Position numbers and translations under genes: made by a program | Source: Acidobacteriota bacterium | Lineage (GTDB): Bacteria; Acidobacteriota; UBA890; WLXD01 | Direction of reading: 5' to 3' | NCBI GenBank assembly: GCA_012103255.1 | Contig: WLXD01000003.1 | Span: forward strand, 515,984 to 579,983 | Length of the DNA: 64,000 bases | Notes under the pieces: generated by a model | What the model was told of the DNA's origin: nothing | Databases searched by the model: none | The model's input: only the letters and a program-made list of their open reading frames with translations | Shown here: in pieces, positions 21,244-29,939 of the stretch | How the letters are laid out: the number at the start of each line of letters is the position of its first letter | How positions within the stretch are numbered: the stretch's first letter is position 1

Positions 21244-22165
21244 CTCGTCGTCCGGGCACGCGCGCTACCAGCGCCGCGTTAGCCCCCAGAATGAAAGCTC
21301 CGCCAAGCCAGACGTGCCCCGTCACGGTCTCGCCGAACATGAGCCAGGCCAGAATTGCGGCGGCGACCGGCTCCGTGAGAAGCAGCACGCCGGCGATCGA
21401 GGCTTCTTGCCCCCGCATGCCCCACATCACGAGCAGATTGGGGCCAAGATTCACCGCCGCCGTGTAGATCAGGACGGGCAGCCAGTGCACCGCGAAGACG
21501 CCGGGGTCGAGCCGCCACATCTCCGGCTGCTGACCTGACAGGCTCATTGCAGCCCAGATCACGAACAGTCCCAGCGTCGTCGAACTCTGGTAGCCGAAGG
21601 TTGTGGTGACGGGGTGATTACCGCGCAGTGCAGACAGCCGCGCGAGAATCACCCACAACGAGAGCATCACGCCGGCAACCGCCGCCGCCGCCATGCCGAT
21701 CGTCGAATGCTCGCCCTGACCGTCGGTAGGCCCCACAAGCAGCACGATGCCTATCGCCGCGAGGGCCAGGGCCGCCAGCTTTCGGCGGGTGATCGGTTCG
21801 GCCAGCCAGAGTCGGCCGAGCAACACGGTCCACACGGGCTGGGTATAGAGCAGCAAGGCCACGATCGCGATGGGCACGCCGAGCACGACGGCCGCGAACT
21901 GGGTGAGCTGAAGCGTGGTGCCCATCAGCCCATACGCGACGAACAGCCACTTCTCGCTCCACTGGATGCGCCACTCTGGCCGACGCCACAGCGCGGGCAA
22001 CAACGTGAGCGTGCCGAACAGGCCGCCCATGATCGAGATCTCGAGTAGCGAGAAGCCGAGCTGATCGAAGTACCTGCCACCGACGGTGATGCCGCCGTAG
22101 AGCGCCGAGCCCACAAGCACGGCCACCGCGTGAGGGGCGGAACGAGTCTCTACTTTCCGAACCAT
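21218..22165 (-). CDS. EamA-family (DMT) transporter
   Basis: A 315-residue membrane protein with ten predicted helices in two EamA repeats (about 12-140 and 155-300), for example LFVAYGLMGTTLQLTQFAAV and LALAAIGIVLLVGPT in the first half and LLLTEPVAAAILAWLMFGE in the second. DMT proteins export amino acids or other metabolites. Its start overlaps the end of the threonine dehydratase gene by 16 bases, and it is the last gene of the glutamate-dehydrogenase operon, so export of an amino acid or derived metabolite is a reasonable guess. The 3' end overlaps convergently with the HAMP-pilin gene by 26 bases. Confidence 0.9.
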   Translation of the reverse strand: MVRKVETRSAPHAVAVLVGSALYGGITVGGRYFDQLGFSLLEISIMGGLFGTLTLLPALWRRPEWRIQWSEKWLFVAYGLMGTTLQLTQFAAVVLGVPIAIVALLLYTQPVWTVLLGRLWLAEPITRRKLAALALAAIGIVLLVGPTDGQGEHSTIGMAAAAVAGVMLSLWVILARLSALRGNHPVTTTFGYQSSTTLGLFVIWAAMSLSGQQPEMWRLDPGVFAVHWLPVLIYTAAVNLGPNLLVMWGMRGQEASIAGVLLLTEPVAAAILAWLMFGETVTGHVWLGGAFILGANAALVARVPGRRASSGPEPA

Positions 22166-23118
22166 GCGGCGAACTGCTTGAGATCAACGTTGCCGCCGCT
22201 CAGTACGATGCCCACACGCATTCCTTCAGCATTCACCGCACGCTCCATGAGCGCAGCCAGACCGAGCACAGCAGTCGGTTCGACGACGATCTTCATACGT
22301 TCCATCGTCCAGCGCATCGCCGCAACGAGCGCATCGTCGGTCACAGTCACCATGTCATCTACCAACTGCGTAACCATCGGGAAAGTGAGTTCGCCAAGGG
22401 CGCTCGTGCGCGCACCATCAGCGATGGTTGCCGGGTTCTTCACCGTGCAGAGTTTGCCGGTGCGGAACGAACGGGTCGCGTCGTCGCCCAATTCAGGTTC
22501 AACCCCGACCACCCTACAGCCCGGGCTCAGCGCCCTGGCGGAGAGCACCGAGCCGGAAAGGAGTCCACCTCCTCCGCACGGCACGAGGAGCAGGTCCAGC
22601 GGACCGGCCTCCTGCAACAGCTCGCGCACCGCAGTGCCTTGCCCGGCAATAATGTGAGGGTGGTCGAAGGGCGGAATCAGGTGCAGATCACGCTCGGCTG
22701 CCAGTTGCGCGGCGAGTTCCTCGCGCACGATCACTTCAGGGTCGTATGTGATCACCTCCGCGCCGTAGTCTCGCGTCGCGGCAAGCTTCACAGCTGGCGC
22801 GTTCTCCGGCATCACGATGGTGGCCGATAAACCCGTCAGCCTGCCGGCAAGCGCTACCGCCTGGGCATGGTTGCCAGACGAGTACGCGATCGCCCCGGAA
22901 GCTGAACCACGCGCCGCCAGCTGCGAGAGTGCGTTGTACGCGCCACGAAACTTGAACGCTCCCATGCGTTGCAAGTTCTCGCACTTGAAGAAGACCCGGG
23001 CCGCGACTTGATCGTCGAGTGTGCGTGACGTGAGCACGGGCGTGCGATGCGCAACGCCATCAAGGCGGATCGCGGCGCGGACAACGTCCTGATACTCGAC
23101 AGGCAATGAGGCCGACAC
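22150..23118 (-). CDS. Threonine/serine dehydratase (PLP-dependent, short catabolic type)
   Basis: A fold-type II PLP enzyme of 322 residues. The PLP lysine is in GAFKFRGAYNALSQL, the substrate-binding SSGNHAQ loop follows (AYSSGNHAQAVALA), and the glycine loop CGGGGLLSG binds the cofactor phosphate. There is no C-terminal ACT domain, so it resembles catabolic threonine dehydratase or serine racemase rather than feedback-regulated biosynthetic IlvA. It converts threonine or serine to 2-oxobutanoate or pyruvate plus ammonia in the cytosol. Start is GTG. It lies two bases downstream of the nitrilase gene and overlaps the transporter gene. Confidence 0.9.
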   Translation of the reverse strand: MSASLPVEYQDVVRAAIRLDGVAHRTPVLTSRTLDDQVAARVFFKCENLQRMGAFKFRGAYNALSQLAARGSASGAIAYSSGNHAQAVALAGRLTGLSATIVMPENAPAVKLAATRDYGAEVITYDPEVIVREELAAQLAAERDLHLIPPFDHPHIIAGQGTAVRELLQEAGPLDLLLVPCGGGGLLSGSVLSARALSPGCRVVGVEPELGDDATRSFRTGKLCTVKNPATIADGARTSALGELTFPMVTQLVDDMVTVTDDALVAAMRWTMERMKIVVEPTAVLGLAALMERAVNAEGMRVGIVLSGGNVDLKQFAAWFGK

Positions 23119-23120
23119 GA

Positions 23121-24083
23121 CTAGTCTTCCTCCGCGGCGACGGCCAGATTCTTCGGGCGCTCGTCGACATGCAACTGGAACACGTCCGGCCGTGCGTAGT
23201 GCCCGCTAGGGTCGAAGTCGTATCGGCTCCGTGCAATCTCGGCCATATCGAGATCGGCGAGCACGATGCCTTCTCCGCCGTAGAGCGGCTCGGCTAGGGT
23301 CTGGCCAAGAGGGCCGTAGATGGCGCTGCCACCGCGGCATACCTCTTCAGGCATCGCTTCGATTTCGTGCGCGTCTGGCAGGTCGGTGGGCACCATCGAA
23401 CGGTGCACGTACTGGTTGCACCCGATCACGAAGCAGCGACCTTCCACCGCAATGTGCTGCAGTGTGGATTGCCAGGCGTCGCGACAATCCGCGGTTGGCG
23501 CGAAGTAGATCTGCACCCCCTTCGCGTACATGGCGGCGCGCGCCAGCGGCATGTAGTTCTCCCAACAGATCAGTCCACCCGCACGGCCCCACTCGGTGTC
23601 GAACGCGAAGAGTGTGCTGCCGTCGCCCTCGCCCCAGATCAATCGCTCCGACCCGGTCGGCTTGAGTTTGCGGTGTTTCCCGAGAAGCGTTCCGTCCGGC
23701 CCGAAATAGAGCAACGTGCAGTAGAGCGTGCCGCCCCCGTGATCGCTGTCGCGCTCCACAACACCGACAACGAGGTAGACGCCGTGGTCGCGCGCGACGG
23801 CTCCCATCGCTTCGGTTGCCGCGCTCGGCACCTCGACGCAACCGGCAGAATATCGAGCAAACAGGTCGCGACCCGTCTCCGAGCGGCTGCCTACAATCGC
23901 GCCGAACGAGAAGCCGCGCGGGTACGCCGGCACAAATGCCTCGGGGAACACGACAATACGCGCGCCCTTGCCCGCTGCGTCCGAGGTGAGGTCGGCCAGC
24001 TTGGCGATCGTGGCTTCTCGGTCGAACAGCACCGGTGCTGCCTGCACCGACGCCACGCGGACGCTCGGGAAAGTGTCGTTCAT
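23121..24083 (-). CDS. Nitrilase-family carbon-nitrogen hydrolase
   Basis: The 320-residue protein carries the nitrilase catalytic triad: Glu in VVFPEAFVPAYP, Lys in GKHRKLKPTGSER and nucleophilic Cys in LICWENYMPLAR. The Cys-Trp-Glu-Asn context and length fit true aliphatic/aromatic nitrilases, which convert nitriles to carboxylic acid and ammonia, more than amidases. Soluble, usually a spiral oligomer. It overlaps the upstream MscS gene by ATGA and precedes the dehydratase by two bases, so the release of ammonia fits the glutamate dehydrogenase and threonine dehydratase in the same operon. Natural substrate unknown. Confidence 0.92.
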   Translation of the reverse strand: MNDTFPSVRVASVQAAPVLFDREATIAKLADLTSDAAGKGARIVVFPEAFVPAYPRGFSFGAIVGSRSETGRDLFARYSAGCVEVPSAATEAMGAVARDHGVYLVVGVVERDSDHGGGTLYCTLLYFGPDGTLLGKHRKLKPTGSERLIWGEGDGSTLFAFDTEWGRAGGLICWENYMPLARAAMYAKGVQIYFAPTADCRDAWQSTLQHIAVEGRCFVIGCNQYVHRSMVPTDLPDAHEIEAMPEEVCRGGSAIYGPLGQTLAEPLYGGEGIVLADLDMAEIARSRYDFDPSGHYARPDVFQLHVDERPKNLAVAAEED

Positions 24084-25348
24084 CGGCTATCTGGCTCCTG
24101 TCGGCGCAGGCGATCGAGGTCCGCTCCGCCCGGGCTCTGGAAGATCCTCAAATCGAACTCCGGGGCGACGGCGAGAACATGGTCGAAGATGTCCGCCTGA
24201 ATCGCCTCGTACTTCGCCCACTCGATGTCGCTGGCGAAGCAGTAGATCTCGATCGGCAGTCCCAGCGGCGTCGGGTGCAGTTGTCGCACCAGGAGAGTCA
24301 TCTCCTGGTGAACAGACGGATGGCTACGGAGGTACGCAACCAGATAGGCACGAAAGGTCCCGACGTTGGTCATCCGGCGGCCATTCACGATGCTTGTGTC
24401 GTCGATCCCGTGCTGGTCATTCCACTCCGCGAGCTCGCCCTGCTTCCGCTCGACATATTCGGCAATGTGGCGGATCTGCGAATACCGCTCGATCATTTCC
24501 GGAGTGCAGAGTCGAATCGACGCCATGTCGATGTAAACCGCGCGCTTGATACGGCGACCACCCGCCTCGGACATTCCGCGCCAGTTCTTGAACGACTCGG
24601 TGATCAGCGCGTAGGTCGGAATCGTCGTGATGGTCTTGTCCCAGTTCTGGACCTTCACGGTTGTCAGGGCGATGTCGATGACATCGCCGTCCGCGCCATA
24701 GGCGGGCATCTCGAGCCAATCGCCTTTGGACAACATCTGGTTAGTGGCCAACTGGATTCCGGCGACGAACCCCAGGATGGCGTCCTTGAACACCAGCATG
24801 AGAACCGACGCGAGGATACCTAGACTGCTGAAGAGGACGAGTGGCGATCGACCGAGCAGGGTCGAGATCATCACGATCGCGGCCGCGGCGTAGAGCAGGA
24901 TCTTGGCAACCTGGGCAACGCCCTTGAGCGGCGTTTGTCGCGAGACCGGGTAGGTGTCGTAAATCTCCAGCGCCGCGTTGATCAAACCATCGACCGCCAG
25001 CACACCCACCGCGAGCAGGTAGATCTGCGCACCGCCGCGGATTGCAACCGCGAGGGCGTCGGCACCGGCCAGAGCACCCGGAGCGAGCACGTAGAGCAGG
25101 AAGCCCGGGGCGAGGTGGGCAAGCCAGAAGAAGACTCGGTGGCTCAGCAGACGGTCGTCCCAGTCGGTGGTCGTCTTGAGCACGGCAGCCGACACGACGC
25201 GCAACAGAACGCGCTTGGCGATGAAGAACACGATGGCGGCCAGAACGGCGAGCACCAGCACCACTCCCGCCTGCGCCAGAGCCTCGACGGCCTCGGCAGC
25301 TAGGGGCCACTGGAAGCCCTCGAGAAGCTGTGTGACGGCATCGAGCAT
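24080..25348 (-). CDS. Mechanosensitive ion channel, YbdG-type MscS
   Basis: The 422-residue protein has about five membrane helices (about 22-45, 68-90, 98-120, 140-160, 165-190), then the MscS pore helix and beta domain (GFVAGIQLATNQMLSKGDWL, DVIDIALTTVKVQNWDKT). It contains the segment SFKNWRGMSEAGGRRIKR, characteristic of the YbdG branch. The channel protects against hypo-osmotic shock. It sits two bases downstream of the lipoprotein hydrolase gene and overlaps the nitrilase ATG. A channel inside an amino-acid catabolic operon is not obviously explained. Confidence 0.92.
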   Translation of the reverse strand: MLDAVTQLLEGFQWPLAAEAVEALAQAGVVLVLAVLAAIVFFIAKRVLLRVVSAAVLKTTTDWDDRLLSHRVFFWLAHLAPGFLLYVLAPGALAGADALAVAIRGGAQIYLLAVGVLAVDGLINAALEIYDTYPVSRQTPLKGVAQVAKILLYAAAAIVMISTLLGRSPLVLFSSLGILASVLMLVFKDAILGFVAGIQLATNQMLSKGDWLEMPAYGADGDVIDIALTTVKVQNWDKTITTIPTYALITESFKNWRGMSEAGGRRIKRAVYIDMASIRLCTPEMIERYSQIRHIAEYVERKQGELAEWNDQHGIDDTSIVNGRRMTNVGTFRAYLVAYLRSHPSVHQEMTLLVRQLHPTPLGLPIEIYCFASDIEWAKYEAIQADIFDHVLAVAPEFDLRIFQSPGGADLDRLRRQEPDSR

Positions 25349-25350
25349 GC

Positions 25351-26268
25351 TCAGTGTCCCTGCAGGAAATCGTAGAGGGCGTCGCCGAAAGCGATCGGGT
25401 CTTCTTCGTGCGGGTAGTGCCCTGCCCCTTCGAGTACGGCTAGCCGGTCGAGCGGCGGCACGATCGTCTCGATGTCATGGAACTCCTCCAGCGGCAGCAT
25501 GAGATCGCGACCACCCAGGACAAACAGCACTGGAGCTTGGATTGCGCCCCAGTTTGCGGCGGCGTCCGGGCCGAGGGTCCAGTCGGAGCTGACATCGAGT
25601 TGCGAGAAGTATTGCGCGATCGACGTCAGGGCATCCCAGTTCTCGAGGTCAGCGGTGTACCGATCGATCATGGGTTGGTCGAGAGCAGCCGGCCCTCCGA
25701 CGACTCCCATCTCATACGTGCGACGCACGAAAATCTCGGGGTTGCGGAGCAAGTCGGGCACGCTGTCGGGATCGTTACGGAAGTCCCGAAAGTCCGGGTT
25801 CCGCGTGAGGTCATAGCGCAGGAGCGGGCCGGAAACATGAGCATAGGACAACAGACGGTCGCCGGCCTGTGACGCCGTGCGCGCGCCGATGATGGCGCCG
25901 AAGTCGTGGCCCACGAGATGGAAGCGATCGACTTCGATGGCCTCCAGGAAAGCGAGCAATCGGTCCGCCATTGCAGCGACGCTGAAGTCGGTGCTCGTGG
26001 TGCGTGAGAGCCCGAAGCCTTCGAGATCCACCGCGACCACACGATTGCCAACCGTCAACCAGTTGAACGCTCGACGCCAGGCAAACGACGTTTCAGGTAG
26101 GCCGTGGAGAAACACCACGGCGTCGCCTTCGCCGCCTTCCAGGTAGTGCCAACGCGTCTCGCCAACCTGCGCGTATCGATGAGTCGCACCCACGATGTCG
26201 GGGTGCGCTGTCCCATCTGCAACTTCGCCGCAGCCGGACATTGCCAGGGCCGACAGCACCAGGCACAA
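25351..26268 (-). CDS. Alpha/beta hydrolase lipoprotein, epoxide hydrolase/dehalogenase-like
   Basis: A 305-residue alpha/beta hydrolase. The oxyanion motif is LHGLPETSF, the nucleophile elbow GHDFGA has Asp rather than Ser, and the catalytic His is in GAGHYPHEEDP. An Asp nucleophile marks epoxide hydrolases and haloalkane dehalogenases. The N-terminus has a lipobox-like LALAMSGC after a short hydrophobic stretch, so the enzyme is probably anchored outside the cytoplasm. Start is TTG, 23 bases after the glutamate dehydrogenase stop; a further upstream start is possible and would add a basic n-region (ASSRRSL). Confidence 0.87.
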   Translation of the reverse strand: MCLVLSALAMSGCGEVADGTAHPDIVGATHRYAQVGETRWHYLEGGEGDAVVFLHGLPETSFAWRRAFNWLTVGNRVVAVDLEGFGLSRTTSTDFSVAAMADRLLAFLEAIEVDRFHLVGHDFGAIIGARTASQAGDRLLSYAHVSGPLLRYDLTRNPDFRDFRNDPDSVPDLLRNPEIFVRRTYEMGVVGGPAALDQPMIDRYTADLENWDALTSIAQYFSQLDVSSDWTLGPDAAANWGAIQAPVLFVLGGRDLMLPLEEFHDIETIVPPLDRLAVLEGAGHYPHEEDPIAFGDALYDFLQGH

Positions 26269-26291
26269 GCTCCGACGCGACGAGGCCGGAA

Positions 26292-27701
26292 TCAGGGGAA
26301 GATTCCCCGCTCGCGATACGTCAGTGCGACCTTCTCGATCGCGCAGACGAATGCGGCGGTGCGCATGTCCATTTGCCCGTCGTGGCGCATCTTGATGTCG
26401 CGAACCTCGTTGAAGGCCTCGATGATCGTGTCTTCGAGCCCGGAGTTCACCAGGTCTTCCTCCTGGGCACCCTGGGCGACATCTTCGATAGTACCTGGCG
26501 GGAACTCCACACCGACATGCTCCTCAACCGTCTGGAGCAGTGTGGTGCGCATTCGCATGTCAAAACGGCGACCGAGTCGGCCGAAGCGCAGGTGCGAAAG
26601 GTTCTTCACCCATTCGAAATACGAAACCGTCACGCCACCCGCGTTGAGGAATGCGTCCGGGATAATCATCACCCCGCGCTCATTGAGAACCTTGTCGGCG
26701 TCGGAAGTCACCGGGCCGTTGGCCGCCTCACCGATGATCTTCGCCTTCACCCTCGGTGCGTTCTCAACGGTAATCTGGTTCTCGAGCGCCGCTGGCACGA
26801 GGATGTCGCATTCGAGTTCGAGACCCTCCTCGCGCGCGGCAAGATCCTGCGCGCCGGCGAATCCGAGGAGCGAGCCGCTGTCTTCGCGGTGCGCCACCAG
26901 CGCCTCGATGTCGAACCCCTTCGGGTTGTAGACGGCGCCCTCGTATTCGGTGACGCCGACAATGACCGCGCCGCCATCCTGGAGAAACTTGGCCGCGTGG
27001 TAGCCCACGTTGCCGAGACCCTGAACGACGACCGTCTTCCCTTCGAGGCCGGGCGACAGGCCGAGCTTCTTCATGTCCTCCGCGCAGTCGCACGCCTCGC
27101 GAATCCCGAAGAAGACGCCGCGGCCGGTCGCCTCGACGCGACCCCGGATGCCGCCCTGAGCTAGCGGCTTCCCGGTTACGCAACCGATCGCATCGAGCTC
27201 GTGCGCGACGGCCTCGTACGTATCGGCGATCCAGGCCATCTCGCGAGGCCCGGTGCCGTAGTCGGGAGCGGGAACGTCGATTCCCGGGCCGATGAAGCGC
27301 TTTTGCGTCAGCTCGAACGTGTAGCGACGAGTGAGTCGTTCCAGTTCGGGTTCGCTGTAGTTATGGGGATCGATCTTGACGGCGCCCTTCGCGCCGCCGA
27401 ACGGCACGTTCACGATGGCGCACTTGTAGGTCATCAACGCGGCCAGTGCCATGACCTCGTCCTCGGAGGCCTTGGTCGTGAAGCGGATGCCGCCCTTGCT
27501 CGGCAGCTTGTGGCTGCTATGCACCGCGCGCCAGCCCTCGACGCTCTCGATGGAGCCGTCGTCGCGCTGCAGCGGGAAGGTCGTATGGAAGACCTGATTA
27601 CAGGTCTTGATCTGCCGCAGCAGGCCGGGGCGATGGTCGGTGAACTTGGCGGCGCGGTCGAAGTGAGAGTTCACCTGCGCGAAGAACGGAACGTTTGTCA
27701 T
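26292..27701 (-). CDS. gdhA: Glutamate dehydrogenase (Glu/Leu/Phe/Val family)
   Basis: The 469-residue enzyme has the N-terminal dimerisation/catalytic domain with KGGIRF, the catalytic-lysine stretch FGGAKGAVKIDP, and PAPDYGTGPREMAW, followed by the NAD(P)-binding domain with VVQGLGNVGYHAA. Length and motifs fit the hexameric family. It interconverts glutamate with 2-oxoglutarate and ammonia. It is the first gene of a six-gene minus-strand operon (hydrolase, MscS, nitrilase, threonine dehydratase, exporter) with spacings of 2-23 bases or overlaps, which suggests an amino-acid/nitrogen catabolic unit. The 266-bp region upstream holds no gene and is shared with divergent bolA. Confidence 0.93.
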   Translation of the reverse strand: MTNVPFFAQVNSHFDRAAKFTDHRPGLLRQIKTCNQVFHTTFPLQRDDGSIESVEGWRAVHSSHKLPSKGGIRFTTKASEDEVMALAALMTYKCAIVNVPFGGAKGAVKIDPHNYSEPELERLTRRYTFELTQKRFIGPGIDVPAPDYGTGPREMAWIADTYEAVAHELDAIGCVTGKPLAQGGIRGRVEATGRGVFFGIREACDCAEDMKKLGLSPGLEGKTVVVQGLGNVGYHAAKFLQDGGAVIVGVTEYEGAVYNPKGFDIEALVAHREDSGSLLGFAGAQDLAAREEGLELECDILVPAALENQITVENAPRVKAKIIGEAANGPVTSDADKVLNERGVMIIPDAFLNAGGVTVSYFEWVKNLSHLRFGRLGRRFDMRMRTTLLQTVEEHVGVEFPPGTIEDVAQGAQEEDLVNSGLEDTIIEAFNEVRDIKMRHDGQMDMRTAAFVCAIEKVALTYRERGIFP

Positions 27702-27967
27702 TTCGCCTGAGTCCTGACACCGGACGGGCGCCTGAGCGCCGATTGAAATTCGGGCGGCGCCATCGGCCGCGAGTGCCGCCGGCTCGAGAAGGCAATCGCC
27801 GGCGCTTGGGCCCGTGGGTTCGGGGCCATTGCGGACAAGGTAGGGCCCGGCAGAGACCTCGTCAACCGAGATTCTGCCCGGGGCGAAGGGACCGTCTCCC
27901 GGGTTTCAGCGGCGATGTCGATGGTTTGTCCCGTACAATCGATCTCGTCGATTCATCAGGAGAGAGG

Positions 27968-28300
27968 GTGCCCGCCGTGCAGGTCCAGCAGTCCATCGAA
28001 CGCAAGCTCCGCGAAGCCCTGCAACCGGAGCATCTCGAGGTCGCCAACGAGAGCCACGGACACGCCGGTCCCGGGGCCGAAACGCACTTCCGAGTGGTCG
28101 TGGTGTCCGCTGCCTTCGACGGCAAGACACGCGTCGCGCAACACCAGCTCATCTACCAGACGCTCGAACAGGAGCGGGCCGAGGGCGTCCACGCACTCGG
28201 CATTCAGACTTTCACCCCGGAGCAGTTCGCCGCCGAGCAGGCCGGTCGCGTAGCGTCGCCACCATGCATCGGTGCCGACGCCAAGGACGGCCCCGCCTAG
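27968..28300 (+). CDS. bolA: BolA-family protein
   Basis: A 110-residue BolA-like protein: an N-terminal helix (QQSIERKLREALQPEHLEV), NESHGHAGPGAETHFRVVVV with the His residues used for Fe-S cluster sharing with monothiol glutaredoxins, AFDGKTRVAQHQLIYQTL, and the helix at the end (GVHALGIQTFTPEQF). The GTG at 27968 follows AGGAG (27958-27962); upstream frame is spurious. A TACAAT box (27934-27939) is a candidate -10. It is divergent from gdhA, and its stop shares a CTAG palindrome with the stop of the convergent DUF937 gene. Confidence 0.92.
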   Translation: MPAVQVQQSIERKLREALQPEHLEVANESHGHAGPGAETHFRVVVVSAAFDGKTRVAQHQLIYQTLEQERAEGVHALGIQTFTPEQFAAEQAGRVASPPCIGADAKDGPA

Positions 28301-28887
28301 CGCTTCCCGAACATCCCGCCGAGGAGGCCGGCACCGAGCTTGAGGATGTCGTCGGTCGAATCGCCATCGCCGTCGGCGTCGAGCAACGCCCCGAGCATGC
28401 CGGGGGCCTCACGTTCAACTTGTTCCTGCGCTCCGAACAGCTGCGAGGCCAGGCCCGACGCGTCGAGTCCCGACTGACGCTTCTGCTTGCCCAGGGCTCC
28501 GAGCACGAGAGGCGCGAGCATCGGAAGCAGCTTCTGCACGGAGCTCAGATCCATGCCGCTGTTGCGTGCGACGTTGGCCGCGACAGCGGGCTCACGATCG
28601 CCGAGCACATGGCCGAGAATCGACGCGCCAGCTCCAGTGTCGCCACCGGCGAGTAAACCGCCGATGTCGTCCAGAATGCTTCCGTCGTGGTCGCGGTCGA
28701 GCGCACCCGCAAGAGCACTCGCCCCGCCGGAGCTGGCGGCGTTGCGCGAGAGGGCGCCAAGCAGCGCCGGCATGGCAGCGCTCATGGCCTTTTCGGTCGT
28801 CTGACTGTCGGCCCCGAGAACGCTGCTGAGTTTCTTGACTTCGTCGCCGCCCATCGCGCCGAGAAGTCCTCCGATAAGATCCTGCAT
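28297..28887 (-). CDS. DUF937 family protein
   Basis: From ATG 28887 (MQDLIGGLLGAMGGDEVKKL) the protein has 196 residues and the typical DUF937 layout of alternating glycine-rich hydrophobic helices and Asp-rich loops: DRDHDGSILDDIGG (about 63-76) and LDADGDGDSTDDIL (about 168-181), which look like calcium-binding loops. DUF937/YidB-like proteins have no proven function. Alone as a transcription unit and convergent with bolA, their stops overlapping by three bases. Confidence 0.9.
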   Translation of the reverse strand: MQDLIGGLLGAMGGDEVKKLSSVLGADSQTTEKAMSAAMPALLGALSRNAASSGGASALAGALDRDHDGSILDDIGGLLAGGDTGAGASILGHVLGDREPAVAANVARNSGMDLSSVQKLLPMLAPLVLGALGKQKRQSGLDASGLASQLFGAQEQVEREAPGMLGALLDADGDGDSTDDILKLGAGLLGGMFGKR

Positions 28888-28967
28888 ATATCGCTCGCCT
28901 GATTCGCGGCGCCTCGCGAGGCGCACGGTGAGTGTCGAAGTCCAGAGAGAGCATAAGGGCAACGCCG

Positions 28968-29939
28968 ATGAAGAACATCGAACTTCCGCGCTTCGCTTGC
29001 ACGATTCTCGCGCTCGCCCTGGCTGCTAGCGTCGCACCGGGCGCGCGCGCTCAGGCGCCCACGACGGACATCTGGATCGTGCCGCTAGATCTGACGACCT
29101 CACCGCCCGCTCTGGGCGAACCACGCAACGTCACGGATCGCCAGGGTTACGACAACCAGCCGTTCTTTGCGCCGGAAGGGAAGTCGCTGCTTTACACCTC
29201 GCAGCACGGCGAACAGACCGACATCTACAAGCTCGACCTCACGACATTCGTGTCGACGCAGCTGACCGAAACAGACGAGTCGGAGTACTCGGCCACTGTG
29301 GTGCCGAGTGGTCTCGAGTTCAGCGTGATCCGCGTTGAGAGCGATGGCACCCAGCGGTTGTGGAGCTTCCGGCGCGACGGGTCGTCGCCACAACTGGTGC
29401 TCGAGAACGTGGCGCCCGTTGGCTATCAGGCCTGGAACGCGAACGAGGCCCTCGTGATGTTCGTCCTCGGCGAGCCAGCGACGCTACAGCTCGCAGATCT
29501 GGAATCTGATGCTGCGACAGTCGTGGCAACCGACATCGGTCGTTCCCTGCACGCGCTTCCCGACGAGAGCGGTGGATTCAGCTTCCTGCACCGCATGGAT
29601 GGCAACTGGCGGATCCGTTCGTTCGAGCCAACCAGCGGCGAAATCGGCGAGCTCGGGACACCGTTCGAGGCTTCGCAGGACATGGCTTGGACTCCCGACG
29701 GCCGGATCATCATGGGCAGCGAGTCGCGCGTGGCAATCCGAACGGTGGATGGGAGCTGGCGCGAGATCGGCGATCTGGCCGCCGCTGGAGTCGCGGGAAT
29801 CACGCGTGTGGCAGTGCACCCCGACGGGGATCGCATCGCGATAGTGGGCCAGCGCGAGTTCAGCTGGCGTGCGCTCGAGCGAGCAGCGAGAAGCCCGTCA
29901 CCCCGAGACGCTTCAGCAGCGATTCGAGTGAATCGATGA
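28968..29939 (+). CDS. Secreted TolB/PD40 propeller protein
   Basis: From ATG 28968 the protein begins with a signal peptide (CTILALALAASVAPGARAQA) and continues as PD40-like repeats: NQPFFAPEGKSLLYTSQ, EYSATVVPSGLEFSVIR, DMAWTPDGRIIMGSES, VAVHPDGDRIAIVG. About 300 mature residues, one beta-propeller, periplasmic or secreted, likely a binding scaffold. The last roughly 25 residues run antisense through the 3' end of the HAD gene (80-base convergent overlap) and look unlike the repeats, so the natural end may have been altered by a frameshift or is simply a run-on. Confidence 0.8.
   Translation: MKNIELPRFACTILALALAASVAPGARAQAPTTDIWIVPLDLTTSPPALGEPRNVTDRQGYDNQPFFAPEGKSLLYTSQHGEQTDIYKLDLTTFVSTQLTETDESEYSATVVPSGLEFSVIRVESDGTQRLWSFRRDGSSPQLVLENVAPVGYQAWNANEALVMFVLGEPATLQLADLESDAATVVATDIGRSLHALPDESGGFSFLHRMDGNWRIRSFEPTSGEIGELGTPFEASQDMAWTPDGRIIMGSESRVAIRTVDGSWREIGDLAAAGVAGITRVAVHPDGDRIAIVGQREFSWRALERAARSPSPRDASAAIRVNR

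Noticed and set aside
25351-26268. Alpha/beta hydrolase as a serine esterase or lipase
   Set aside because: The nucleophile elbow GHDFGA has Asp, which fits epoxide hydrolase or dehalogenase and not a serine esterase.
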